Below, piece after piece: positions 30,481-38,781 of a stretch of 64,000 bases of DNA. A model generated the notes under the pieces. It searched no databases. It had not been told where the DNA came from and saw only the letters and a program-made list of their open reading frames with translations. The stretch comes from JAPLDB01 sp038206355 (GTDB taxonomy: Bacteria; Bacteroidota; Bacteroidia; AKYH767-A; 2013-40CM-41-45). The stretch's first letter is position 1. Every line of letters begins with the position of its first letter. The stretch is from the NCBI GenBank assembly GCA_038206355.1, contig JBBRAY010000010.1, forward strand, positions 25,027 to 89,026. The letters run 5' to 3'. The translations under genes were made by a program, and so were the position numbers.

Positions 30481-31353
30481 CTAAAGTATATTCATCATCA
30501 ACTCCTTTATCTTCTCCAGTTCATCTTTCATCTGTACCACGAACTTTTGAATAACGGCATCGTTTGCTTTTGCACCGAGCGTATTGATCTCGCGGCCCAT
30601 TTCCTGCGTGATGAATCCGATTTTTTTACCGTTGCTTTGGGGTTCATTCATGGTATCGAGGAAATAATTGCAATGACTTCGCAGCCGTACCTTCTCTTCG
30701 GTCACGTCCATTTTTTCGAGGTAATATAATACTTCCTGCTCAAAACGATTTTTATCTACTGCATCTTTGGCAGCACTTTCTTTCATCTGGTCGGCAAGTC
30801 GTTTGCGGATATTTTCAATTCTTCCAGCTTCCAGTGGTTCGACCTTTTTCAGATTGTCTTCGATGGCGTCAATGCGTTCGCGCAAATCCTTCTCCATGAA
30901 TTTTCCTTCTGTAGCACGAAAAGTATTGAATGCTTTGATGGCTAGCTGCAAGGTCTCGTTGATCTTCTTCCATTCTTCTTCATCAAAATTCACCTCTTCC
31001 ATATTCAATGCATCAGGAAGACGCAATATTGTGCCCAGGTAATCATCCGTATTTATCTTTAGTTCTTCATTCAGCGATTTCAGCTCAGCATGGTATTGCC
31101 TTACAACGTCCTTATTAATCCTTGATTTACGCTGCGGCTCAGAAGAATCAATGCTGATATACACTTCTACTTTTCCACGTTCCAGTTCACGGCCAAGCAT
31201 GGTTCTCATTTCCATGTCTTTCTCTTTGTAAGCTGATGGAACGCGCAAAGTGAGGTCAAAAAACTTACTGTTCAGCGAGCGGATGTCAACAGAAATGGTT
31301 TTGCTGCCAAATTCTGCTACTGCGTTGCCGAAGCCCGTCATGGAACGAATCAT
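30481..31353 (-). CDS. YicC/YloC family endoribonuclease
   Basis: A 290-residue protein with the YicC N-terminal domain (MIRSMTGFGNAVAEFGSKTI, EIRSLNSKFFDL form as DIRSLNSKFFDLTLRVP) and the DUF1732 C-terminal domain (LRSHCNYFLDTMNEP, IGFITQEMGREINTLGAKAN). YicC/YloC proteins are now described as RNA endonucleases involved in small-RNA and mRNA decay. The gene is commonly placed directly upstream of gmk, as here, and a TACGTTTG promoter element precedes it. Length normal. Confidence 0.93.
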   Translation of the reverse strand: MIRSMTGFGNAVAEFGSKTISVDIRSLNSKFFDLTLRVPSAYKEKDMEMRTMLGRELERGKVEVYISIDSSEPQRKSRINKDVVRQYHAELKSLNEELKINTDDYLGTILRLPDALNMEEVNFDEEEWKKINETLQLAIKAFNTFRATEGKFMEKDLRERIDAIEDNLKKVEPLEAGRIENIRKRLADQMKESAAKDAVDKNRFEQEVLYYLEKMDVTEEKVRLRSHCNYFLDTMNEPQSNGKKIGFITQEMGREINTLGAKANDAVIQKFVVQMKDELEKIKELMMNIL

Positions 31354-31373
31354 AGGGGGAAAATTTATTTCGG

Positions 31374-31381
31374 CAAACGTA
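31374..31381 (-). promoter_or_regulatory. -7 promoter element of the yicC-gmk-nadD operon
   Basis: TACGTTTG on the minus strand, 20 bp before the yicC ATG at 31353, matches TAnnTTTG. No TTG found at the expected -33 position. Confidence 0.5.
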
Positions 31382-31639
31382 ACTAAAAACCTGAAGTAAA
31401 AGAATTAACGAGTATGGCGCATAGAACTGATTTAGGAAAATACAAAACTGCCAGGATTAAACATGGAGGTCTGAAGGCAAGGAGATCAGCCAAATCATCT
31501 CTCAGTGGAAACTGCAGCCGATTGCGAAATGGATTTGTTCGGTAGTTTGAGATTTCAAAAAAATAAACCACGGAAATACAAAGCATGTAGTTTCAGTATT
31601 TCTCTTTGCTCTCCTTTTCTCCGTATTTCCCGGCTGTTG

Positions 31640-31765
31640 ATTCCGGCTGTTTTCTGTGGCCCTCTGTGATTTCTCTGTGGTAAATGGCTGTTTTGATATC
31701 CGCAGCACCTTCGGTAAATCCAATACACCACAGAGAGTCACAGAGGTTCACAGAGAAGAATTTAT
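31640..31765. repeat. CACAGAG-type inverted intergenic repeat
   Basis: TCTGTGATTTCTCTGTGGT at about 31663-31681 pairs imperfectly with ACCACAGAGAGTCACAGAG near 31727-31745. Similar CACAGAG words occur around it. This is a familiar dispersed repeat type in Bacteroidetes genomes. The rest of 31354-31891 shows no gene. Confidence 0.5.
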
Positions 31766-31891
31766 TTGGAGCAGATCATGTTTTTGTTCCGACAATAAAT
31801 TATTACTGAAAAAAAATAGAAATTCTATTTTTATTTACACATAGAATCTCCGTGGTTAAAGGATTTTTAGAATCTTCACGTCAATCAAATG

Positions 31892-32800
31892 TTACTCCCG
31901 TGTTTTCACTCTCATCTGAAATGAATTATTACTCACAAGAAAAACGCCAATAAAGATCAGCAAAGCAGAAAAAACCTTTCCCCAGGAAATAGAATCGTTA
32001 CCTGTGGAAATGGCAATGATGGCTGTAAGTAAGGGTTGAAGATATATATAAGCGCTTACTACAGCCGGACTCAATTCTTTCAACGCATATATGTTGAGCA
32101 GGTAAGCAAGGAAAGTGGTGAAGAAAATTACAAAGAAGAGTAAGCCGTAAGCCGTTGGTGTAAAACTCTCCCAGTTGACAGCAACCAACTGGTTATATCC
32201 GATCGGTATGATGAAAATCATTGAAAACGTAAACGTCCAGCGGAGAATGGTAACGGTATGGTACTTTTTAATGAGCGGTTTCACGAGTACGAGATAAGTT
32301 CCCCATGAAAGTGCATTGATAAATATGAGCAGGTCGCCAAAAGGATTGTCATCTCTTCCTGTTGAACTCAGTCCGCTATTTAGCATAAGTGTCGCTGCGC
32401 CGGCAAAACCGATAATAATTCCTGCAGCTCTCACCCATGTAATTCTTTCTCTGATGAGAAAACCGGCCACTACCACCACAAGAATAGGAGTTGTAATCAT
32501 CATGATGGCAGCGCTGATGGGCGATGTTAGGCTGAGTCCTTTGATAAACAACGTCTGATTGATAGTAACTCCAAACAGGCAAAGCAAAAAGAGGCGTGGA
32601 AGATCTTTCTTGTCTGTTTTTTCTTTGACGAATAACGCATCGGCCAGCCAGAACAAAGGCGTTACACCCAACACGCGCAAAACAACCAAAGCAAACGGAC
32701 CGATGTGATCACGCATGAGCACTTTGGCGATCACAAAGGTAATGGCGTAGATAACCTGGGAAATAAGGAGGAAGAGGTGGGCTTTTCTATTGTTTGTCAA
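31892..32800 (-). CDS. EamA family (DMT superfamily) transporter
   Basis: A 302-residue inner-membrane protein with about ten hydrophobic helices in two EamA repeats; the first contains RVLGVTPLFWLADALF and PISAAIMMITTPILVVVVAG, the second FVIFFTTFLAYLLNIYALKE and LSPAVVSAYIYLQPLLTA. EamA carriers export metabolites or amino acids, rarely predictable from sequence. It lies 16 bp downstream of the ArsC-like gene on the same strand, so the two may be cotranscribed. Confidence 0.92.
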   Translation of the reverse strand: MTNNRKAHLFLLISQVIYAITFVIAKVLMRDHIGPFALVVLRVLGVTPLFWLADALFVKEKTDKKDLPRLFLLCLFGVTINQTLFIKGLSLTSPISAAIMMITTPILVVVVAGFLIRERITWVRAAGIIIGFAGAATLMLNSGLSSTGRDDNPFGDLLIFINALSWGTYLVLVKPLIKKYHTVTILRWTFTFSMIFIIPIGYNQLVAVNWESFTPTAYGLLFFVIFFTTFLAYLLNIYALKELSPAVVSAYIYLQPLLTAIIAISTGNDSISWGKVFSALLIFIGVFLVSNNSFQMRVKTRE

Positions 32801-32816
32801 AACTTAAAATGAGCTG

Positions 32817-33176
32817 TTACTTTTTCAATGCCTCCTTCGCTGCCGCAACATTCTTTGCAGAATTACCAATAAAAATCTGACCATTCACAATTATCACAGG
32901 CCGCTTGAGAAAAGTATATTCTTCGAGGATGTATTTGCGATAATCTTTCTCGGTTAAAGTCATTTTATTCAATCCCCATCCCCGAAACTTGAGTGCGATA
33001 CGGCTGAACAATGCTTCATAACTTCCCGCAAGCTTTTTCATTTCATCAATCTGTGCAGGTGTAATGGATTCGGTTTTGATGTCTTGCATTTCCACCTTTT
33101 TTGAAAGCATTAATTCTTTTTCAATTCTTTTCCAGGTGGAACAGGTACCGAGGAAGTAAATTTTAGCAACCGTCAT
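32817..33176 (-). CDS. ArsC/Spx family thioredoxin-fold protein
   Basis: A 119-residue ArsC-family protein. The N-terminal strand-loop is IYFLGTCSTWKRIEKEL, so the single Cys of the Cys-x-x-Thr-x-Arg type loop is present as C11 with the second Cys replaced by Trp; the C-terminal part KYILEEYTFLKRPVIIVNGQ holds the cis-Pro loop RPVI. Arsenate reductases and Spx-like regulators share this fold. With no ars genes nearby, arsenate reduction is not assured. The ATG lies in a CATTGGT heptamer repeat. Confidence 0.85.
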   Translation of the reverse strand: MTVAKIYFLGTCSTWKRIEKELMLSKKVEMQDIKTESITPAQIDEMKKLAGSYEALFSRIALKFRGWGLNKMTLTEKDYRKYILEEYTFLKRPVIIVNGQIFIGNSAKNVAAAKEALKK

Positions 33177-33217
33177 TGGTCATTGGTCATTAGTTATTGA
33201 GTCATTGATCATTGGGA
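33173..33217. repeat. CATTGGT heptamer repeat
   Basis: Three to four units of CATTGGT, then CATTAGT, CATTGATCATTGGG. It overlaps the first codons of the ArsC-like gene and resembles the ACTTGTG heptad repeat at 8351-8418 in style. Confidence 0.5.
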
Positions 33218-33281
33218 GCAACCGATATTAATCATGATACATCGCGCATTGGCTGTTTTAATACATCTTAAATATTACCTC

Positions 33282-33569
33282 TTAAATCGTTTTCCAGTTC
33301 CACCATTTCAATTTTTCCAAATCGTGTTTCGCATTGGACGCAAAATAAACAGCACACCGGAATACATACAGCAGACAACGGTCCTGAACGACTCCTACGT
33401 GTTTGTTGCTTTTGTGGTAAAGCTTTTCGGGATTCTTATCAATGAGGTCCCCGACACTTTTGATTCCGATTTCCATGAGATCATTCGCAATGGATTTTCC
33501 AACACCGGGAATGCGCTGAAGGTCTTTAAGTGATTCTTCTCTGTGGGATGTTTGAAGATATGTCTTCAT
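33282..33569 (-). CDS. Helix-hairpin-helix protein, Cdd1 / pathogenicity-locus family
   Basis: A 95-residue protein, MKTYLQTSHREES, with an HhH motif LKDLQRIPGVGKSIANDLME, then the Cdd1 family's VGDLIDKNPEKLYHK and DRCLLYVFRCAVYFAS. Such proteins are often misnamed mitomycin-resistance protein; they probably bind DNA and the role is unknown. The ATG at 33569 is chosen over one at 33620 because the family's N-terminus starts there. It stands alone on the minus strand. Confidence 0.82.
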   Translation of the reverse strand: MKTYLQTSHREESLKDLQRIPGVGKSIANDLMEIGIKSVGDLIDKNPEKLYHKSNKHVGVVQDRCLLYVFRCAVYFASNAKHDLEKLKWWNWKTI

Positions 33570-33746
33570 GTGAGACTTTAATGTATATGATCTTTGCTCA
33601 AATGCGTGGTATCGCGCCACGAATTACACAAATTTCCACCAATTGATATGTTTATAGAAGAATGGTTTGTGATAATTCGTGAAATAAGTGGCTAACTATT
33701 AAGCTTAAAGCAATTGCAAAGTCGGGAAGAAATTTTTCGATTAAAA

Positions 33747-33929
33747 TCACTTTGCCGGTTTTTTCAAAAGTTCAGAGTCTTCTTTTATTACCTTATCAAG
33801 GTGCTGCAACAGGTTTATGGCTCCTTCTTTCTTATCTCTGATCAGTTTGTAAACATCTTCAAGAAGTTCATCAGGCAGCTCATCTACGAGTTTTTTTAAA
33901 TCAACTTTGGTGATCGTCTTTTCATTCAG
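33747..33929 (-). pseudogene. Small antitoxin-like coding frame without a canonical start
   Basis: The minus strand encodes about 60 residues: TITKVDLKKLVDELPDELLE, DVYKLIRDKKEGAINLL, ending DSELLKKPAK at TGA 33749-33747. The amphipathic helix pattern and ELPDELLEDVYKLI resemble small antitoxin-like proteins. In frame, CTG 33929 is the first codon after a TAG and no ATG, GTG or TTG suits; an ATG at 33925-33923 lies out of frame, followed by four A, so a 1-base indel may have disconnected it. Thus a recently broken gene, a sequence error, or CTG initiation. Confidence 0.5.
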
Positions 33930-33956
33930 CTAATATAATGCATTTTCATTTTCAAC

Positions 33957-34358
33957 TCATTTCAGGTTTTCGATATTCTGAAAAAAGATCTTGCTTGTGC
34001 CTTCATCGTTGATAAACAGAAACGTTTGCTGCACGGTTACTTTGCTGCAGACTACTTTATATTTAAGTTCAAGCTGGTTTAGTCCTTTGTCGCTGTCGTA
34101 TTCTTCCTTTGCACTGATAAATTCAAAAGACTGTATCGGTCCGGTTACTGTTTTTAGTTGTTCAAAGCGCTCCTTCTTTTTAGCTACCGGTTCGCTTTCA
34201 TTGGACAAGTCAGTATAATATTTATCAATGTCCGAATAATTTTCATTCTTCAGATCGGTAAGCAGGTTTTCAGCTGTAGTGCGTGCTTCAGTCTGATTGA
34301 CTTTCAACGCACAGGAAGAAAAAAACAGGAGCATTAAAATGAACGGATATAATTTCAT
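33957..34358 (-). CDS. Small lipoprotein of unknown function
   Basis: A 133-residue protein with lipoprotein signal MKLYPFILMLLFFSSC (lipobox ending FSSC). The mature part NQTEARTTAENLLTDLKNEN, LNQLELKYKVVCSK, QQTFLFINDEGTSK suggests an NTF2/DUF4019-like alpha+beta fold, common in Bacteroidetes surface or periplasmic lipoproteins. It lies 15 bp downstream of rnr and may be cotranscribed. Confidence 0.75.
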   Translation of the reverse strand: MKLYPFILMLLFFSSCALKVNQTEARTTAENLLTDLKNENYSDIDKYYTDLSNESEPVAKKKERFEQLKTVTGPIQSFEFISAKEEYDSDKGLNQLELKYKVVCSKVTVQQTFLFINDEGTSKIFFQNIENLK

Positions 34359-34373
34359 AGGTTAAATTGAATT

Positions 34374-36722
34374 TTATCTTCTTCTTTTTTTCTTTCCCCT
34401 TTCCCTGTCGCGCCGTTGCAAAGGTTTTCTTCCATCGCCGTCTCTACTGTATCCTTCTTTTTTCATACTCACTCTTTCCGGATCAGGAATCAGTTTAAAA
34501 TCAATCTGCTTGCGCATCAAATCACACCTGGCGACCTGTACTTTAACGGTATCGCCCATCGTATATTTGTTTTTGGTGCGTGAACCTACCACACAATAAT
34601 TCGTTTCATCAAACTCATAAAAGTCATCGTCGAGGTCGCGGAGGCGGACCATTCCTTCACATTTATTTTCTACAATTTCCACAAACAATCCCCATTCAGT
34701 AACTCCACTGATGATGCCATCGAAAACCTGACCGAGCTTATCCTGTAAAAATTCCACCTGCTTATACTTGATGGACGCACGCTCAGCTTCCGATGCGCGG
34801 ATCTCCATCTGTGTGCTGTGCTTGCATTGCATTTCGAGAATTTCAGGGTCAGCGCTTTCGTCTCCACGCAAATAATATTCAAGCAAGCGGTGTACCAGTA
34901 CGTCAGGATACCTGCGGATGGGTGAAGTGAAGTGTGAGTAAAAATCAAATGCCAGTCCGTAATGCCCGATATTTTCAGTGGTGTAAATTGCTTTACTCAT
35001 CGTACGTACAGCCAGTTGCTCGAGCACATTCTGTTCCTTTTTTCCACGGAGATCTTTCATCAGTCCGTTTAATGAATGCGCAATTTCTTTTTCATTATCA
35101 ATCTTTAATTTATACCCCCATTTTCCGGCGAATCGCGCGAAGTTTTGCAGCTTCTCACTCACAGGTGAATCGTGGATACGATAGACAAAAGCGCGTGCGC
35201 CTACAGCAACCTTTGTCTCTTTCTTCTTAATATTTGCTTTCTGCTTTTCACCTTTCATCTGGTGCGTGCGCCCGGCCCATTCAGCCACGCTTCTGTTGGC
35301 CAGCAGCATAAATTCTTCAATCAGTTTATTGGCGTCCTTATTTTCTTTTAGATAGACGCCGAGCGGTTTTCCGTTTTCATCAAGTTTGAATTTCACCTCT
35401 GCCTTTTCAAAAGCAATGGCACCTTTTTTAAATCTATCAGCACGTAGTATTTTTGCAAGCTCTTGCATGTAAAGGATCTCCTCGGAGAATGGACCTTTTC
35501 CTGTTTCAATTACATCCTGCGCTTCATCATAGTGGAACCGTTTATTGGAATGAATAATTGTTTTCCCAAACCATTGTTTCAATACCTGCGCCTTATCATT
35601 CATTTCAAACACAGCAGAAAAACAAAGTTTGTCTTCCATTGGCCTTAGCGAACAAACGCCATTGCTGAGTTTTTCGGGGAGCATGGGAATTACGCGGTCA
35701 ACGAGGTATACTGACGTTCCACGGTCGTATGCTTCCTTATCCAGAAAACTTCCCGGGCGTATGTAATGCGATACGTCGGCAATGTGAACGCCGATTTCTA
35801 CGTTTCCGCTATCCAGTTTGCGGAATGAAAGTGCATCGTCAAAATCCTTCGCATCAATTGGATCGATGGTAAAGGTTGTGACTGAACGGAAATCTTTTCT
35901 TTTAGAAATTTCCTTCGGGTCAATTTTTTCGGGAATGGCATCGGCTTCTTTCTCCACGCGTTCCGGGAACTCCAACGGAAATCCGAATTCCGCAAGGATA
36001 CTATTCATCTCCACATCGTTTTCTCCAGGCCATCCAATGATTGTTTTAATGCGTCCCACCGGATTCTTAGCGCCCTTAGGCCAGTCCGTCATTTCAGCGA
36101 GAACCTTTTGTCCTTGCTTTGCACTATTTATTTTATCTTCCGGGATAAAAATATCCACGAGCATTTTCGGGCTGTCGGGGACAACAAACACAATTTTTCC
36201 ATTGACCTGCACCTTGCCGACAAATTCTGTTTTCGCACGCTTCAAAACCTCTACTACTTCGCCTTCCATTCGTTTGTGCTTATGGCGGGCATAGAGATAG
36301 ATTTTTACCCGGTCGCCATTGAGGGCATTTTTTACGTTACGGGGGGCAATTTCAATATCGTCTTCATCATTCTCGCTCAGCAGGTAAGCGGTTCCAGAAG
36401 CTTTGATGTCGATGACACCTTCCATATAAGCATGCTGCGGTTTCAGTTTATAGCTGCCGCGGTCTGTTTCTATCAGGTCACCTTTTGTATGTAACTCACC
36501 CAATAAGTGGATAATTCCTGATTTCAGCTCGTCATGTAATTCATCCATATATGCATAATCGGGGATGGTTTTCCTTATAAACTCAACGGCCAACGGTTCG
36601 ATCAGTTTAGAAAGCTGTTTATGGTTAAATGTCTTACCCGGGTGCTTGTTGAAAACCTTGTATAGTTCTCCCGCCAAAAAGCCGGTAAATGGATTTTCAT
36701 CTTTTTTCTTCCGCTTGCTCAT
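34374..36722 (-). CDS. rnr: Ribonuclease R
   Basis: A 782-residue RNase II/R family 3'-5' exoribonuclease. Order: an N-terminal winged-helix region, cold-shock domains around 90-240 (VEGVIDIKASGTAYLLSEND), the RNB catalytic domain with FTIDPIDAKDFDDALSF near 298 carrying the Mg-binding Asp residues, HYGLAFDFYSHFTSPIRRYP near 605, and an S1 domain (LGQVFDGIISGVTEWGLFVE) near 680. The C-terminal tail is very basic (RRDRERGKKKRRR). RNase R degrades structured RNA. Length and motifs are normal. Confidence 0.96.
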   Translation of the reverse strand: MSKRKKKDENPFTGFLAGELYKVFNKHPGKTFNHKQLSKLIEPLAVEFIRKTIPDYAYMDELHDELKSGIIHLLGELHTKGDLIETDRGSYKLKPQHAYMEGVIDIKASGTAYLLSENDEDDIEIAPRNVKNALNGDRVKIYLYARHKHKRMEGEVVEVLKRAKTEFVGKVQVNGKIVFVVPDSPKMLVDIFIPEDKINSAKQGQKVLAEMTDWPKGAKNPVGRIKTIIGWPGENDVEMNSILAEFGFPLEFPERVEKEADAIPEKIDPKEISKRKDFRSVTTFTIDPIDAKDFDDALSFRKLDSGNVEIGVHIADVSHYIRPGSFLDKEAYDRGTSVYLVDRVIPMLPEKLSNGVCSLRPMEDKLCFSAVFEMNDKAQVLKQWFGKTIIHSNKRFHYDEAQDVIETGKGPFSEEILYMQELAKILRADRFKKGAIAFEKAEVKFKLDENGKPLGVYLKENKDANKLIEEFMLLANRSVAEWAGRTHQMKGEKQKANIKKKETKVAVGARAFVYRIHDSPVSEKLQNFARFAGKWGYKLKIDNEKEIAHSLNGLMKDLRGKKEQNVLEQLAVRTMSKAIYTTENIGHYGLAFDFYSHFTSPIRRYPDVLVHRLLEYYLRGDESADPEILEMQCKHSTQMEIRASEAERASIKYKQVEFLQDKLGQVFDGIISGVTEWGLFVEIVENKCEGMVRLRDLDDDFYEFDETNYCVVGSRTKNKYTMGDTVKVQVARCDLMRKQIDFKLIPDPERVSMKKEGYSRDGDGRKPLQRRDRERGKKKRRR

Positions 36723-37008
36723 TGCTGAAAATTTTGTTGAAGGTAGTTGTGAAGCGGCTATAATATCAAAGGATAAAAATATTTTTTCAGCATTGTAACA
36801 CTCTGTTTTTGTTCCCGTTGAAAGTGCTCTGATAAATCAGTAAAATCCAACCCGTCTTCGTCGGACGTCACCAAATTATTTCCAATATCATCAACCACTT
36901 TTACCCTGTTCAAAAGAAATTAAACAACTTCTTAAGGGGTGTGAACAAACCTTTCAATCGTCATTTACTTTTACTAATCAATAACACTAACTTTTAATTA
37001 CCAATTCA

Positions 37009-37905
37009 ATGGAAAACAACGAAGATCAAAAAAAGGGTAAAGGCACCCTTTGGATCATTTTACTTTTAATTTCGGCGATACTGAATATTTATCAGTGGCG
37101 CAATCACACCACCACCATCAATTCCTACGAGGAAAAAGTTGATACGCTCATCATCGAGCGTGTGAACGTAGAGAAGGAACTTTCTGAGACCAAGAGTGAG
37201 CTGAATAAGTATCAGGGCATTTCTGCCAACCTCGACAGTTTGCTGAATGAAGCAAATGCAAAGATCACCGATCTGGAAGCCAATGTTAAAAAGATCACGC
37301 GTTCCAATAAGAATGCAATAGCGATGAATGCAGAGCTGAAGCAACAACTGAGCGATTTGCAGAAGTTGCGCGATGAATACCTGAACAAGATTGACGAACT
37401 GATGACTGCCAACAAGCAACTTACTGAAGAGAAGCAGCAGCTTACAAGTACGGTCGAAAACCTATCCAAGAACCTGGAGTCAACGGTGAATACGGCATCC
37501 GTACTCAAGGCAGAATATTTCAAAACGCAATCTTTCAAGCGTAGAGGCAGCGGTAAATTTGTGGAGACATCAATGGCTAAGCGCACACACAAACTGAATA
37601 TCTGCTTTGATCTGCTTGACAACAAAATTGCAAAAACAGGTGAGCGTACAATATATCTGAAGATTACTGAGCCGGGTGGTAAGGTGATGGGCAACAGAAG
37701 TGAAGGCAGCAATTCATTTAAGACTGCAAGCGGAGAAGAAACCCTTTTCACAGTTAGCACTACATTAAGCTATAGCGGAGCAAAACAAAACATCTGCATC
37801 CCTTATGAAGAGCAGAAAGATAAAATGTTCCCTACAGGTACATACCTTATTGAAGCATACGTAGACGGAAATCTTGCAGGAGCAAGTTCGTATGTAATGA
37901 AGTAA
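37009..37905 (+). CDS. Membrane-anchored coiled-coil protein of unknown function
   Basis: A 298-residue protein with one N-terminal membrane segment (LWIILLLISAILNIYQW, residues 14-30), a heptad coiled coil from about 40 to 165 (VEKELSETKSELNKYQG, QLTEEKQQLTSTVENLSKN), and a C-terminal beta domain from about 175 (HKLNICFDLLDNKIAKTG, YLKITEPGGKVMG, CIPYEEQKDKMFPTGTYLIE). Topology would put the coiled coil and beta domain in the periplasm. I recognise no named family; a role in cell-envelope organisation is only a guess. Transcribed alone and followed by a terminator at 37995. Confidence 0.82.
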   Translation: MENNEDQKKGKGTLWIILLLISAILNIYQWRNHTTTINSYEEKVDTLIIERVNVEKELSETKSELNKYQGISANLDSLLNEANAKITDLEANVKKITRSNKNAIAMNAELKQQLSDLQKLRDEYLNKIDELMTANKQLTEEKQQLTSTVENLSKNLESTVNTASVLKAEYFKTQSFKRRGSGKFVETSMAKRTHKLNICFDLLDNKIAKTGERTIYLKITEPGGKVMGNRSEGSNSFKTASGEETLFTVSTTLSYSGAKQNICIPYEEQKDKMFPTGTYLIEAYVDGNLAGASSYVMK

Positions 37906-37994
37906 GAACAGCCGGCCTCTCCCCCATCCCCTCTCCATTCGCCTGTGCTGAAGCATCAGCGCAGGCATAAAGAGAGGGGAGGAACAGCCAACAC

Positions 37995-38027
37995 AAAAGC
38001 CATCCCGGATCGGGGTGGCTTTTTTTA
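37995..38027 (+). terminator. Rho-independent terminator
   Basis: AAGCCATCCC-GGAT-CGGGGTGGCTT followed by TTTTTTT, a GC-rich stem with a short loop and U tract, 90 bp after the stop at 37905. The upstream A run makes it usable from either side. Confidence 0.75.
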
Positions 38028-38305
38028 TCATATCGCCACGAAATATAAAAGGCGAAAATGCAAGTTAATGCTTTTTGAAAATGGGGCTGAAAATTATTAA
38101 CCAATCCCCTGGCCGACGAATGTATTCGTACCAATCCCCCATTCAGTTCGGAGTAAAATGCCGGATCAACTCCGACAATCTCTACAAAGGCCCGCCTGAC
38201 AATGTCGATTAGATATCAAAATATCTTCAACCGCATAATTTTGCCTAACGAAATCATTATTTTCTCACCTCTTGACTCTTGATTCTCCCTTCTTTCCTCT
38301 TGCCT

Positions 38306-38767
38306 CTACTCTTCCGCTTCTCCGGGCCTGTACCCTTCATCAATCAGCAAATGACTTCCCATCGCCGCTTCCACAGCAAGCTCATCACAACGGTTGTTTT
38401 CTTTGTTGCTTGCATGTCCGCGCACCCAAACGAATTTCACTTTATGTTTCCTGAAAATGCGTAGGAAACGCGTCCATAAGTCAGCATTTTTTTTCTTGGC
38501 GAAATTCTTTTTCTCCCAACCGAAAACCCAGCCTTTTTCAACTGCATAAACTACGTATTGGGAATCGGAAAAAATTGTCACCGGTTGTCCTTCGTTTTTT
38601 AAAGCTTCCAGCGCAACGATAACGCTGAGCAATTCCATCCTGTTATTGGTGGTGAGGCGAAAGCCCTGTGAAATTTCTTTTCTGTGACTTCCCGATAAAA
38701 GCACAATACCAAATCCGCCGGGACCGGGATTGCCGCGGGATGAGCCGTCAGTGTAGATGGAGATCAT
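38306..38767 (-). CDS. rnhA: Ribonuclease HI
   Basis: A 153-residue RNase HI that removes RNA from RNA-DNA hybrids. The catalytic carboxylates are visible: D in IYTDGSSRGNPGPGGFG (residue 6), E in NRMELLSVIVALEAL, D in FSDSQYVVYAVEKGW, and D in NNRCDELAVEAA. It is 14 bp downstream of kbl on the same strand. Confidence 0.95.
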   Translation of the reverse strand: MISIYTDGSSRGNPGPGGFGIVLLSGSHRKEISQGFRLTTNNRMELLSVIVALEALKNEGQPVTIFSDSQYVVYAVEKGWVFGWEKKNFAKKKNADLWTRFLRIFRKHKVKFVWVRGHASNKENNRCDELAVEAAMGSHLLIDEGYRPGEAEE

Positions 38768-38781
38768 GAATACCTATTGAC

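Noticed and set aside
31354..31891. Short frames between yicC and the EamA gene
   Set aside because: They cross CACAGAG repeats and lack start context or similarity.
32817..33176. Arsenate reductase in an ars operon
   Set aside because: The fold matches but there are no other ars genes; function left open.
38272..38464. Plus-strand frames over rnhA
   Set aside because: Shadows of the well-supported rnhA gene on the minus strand.
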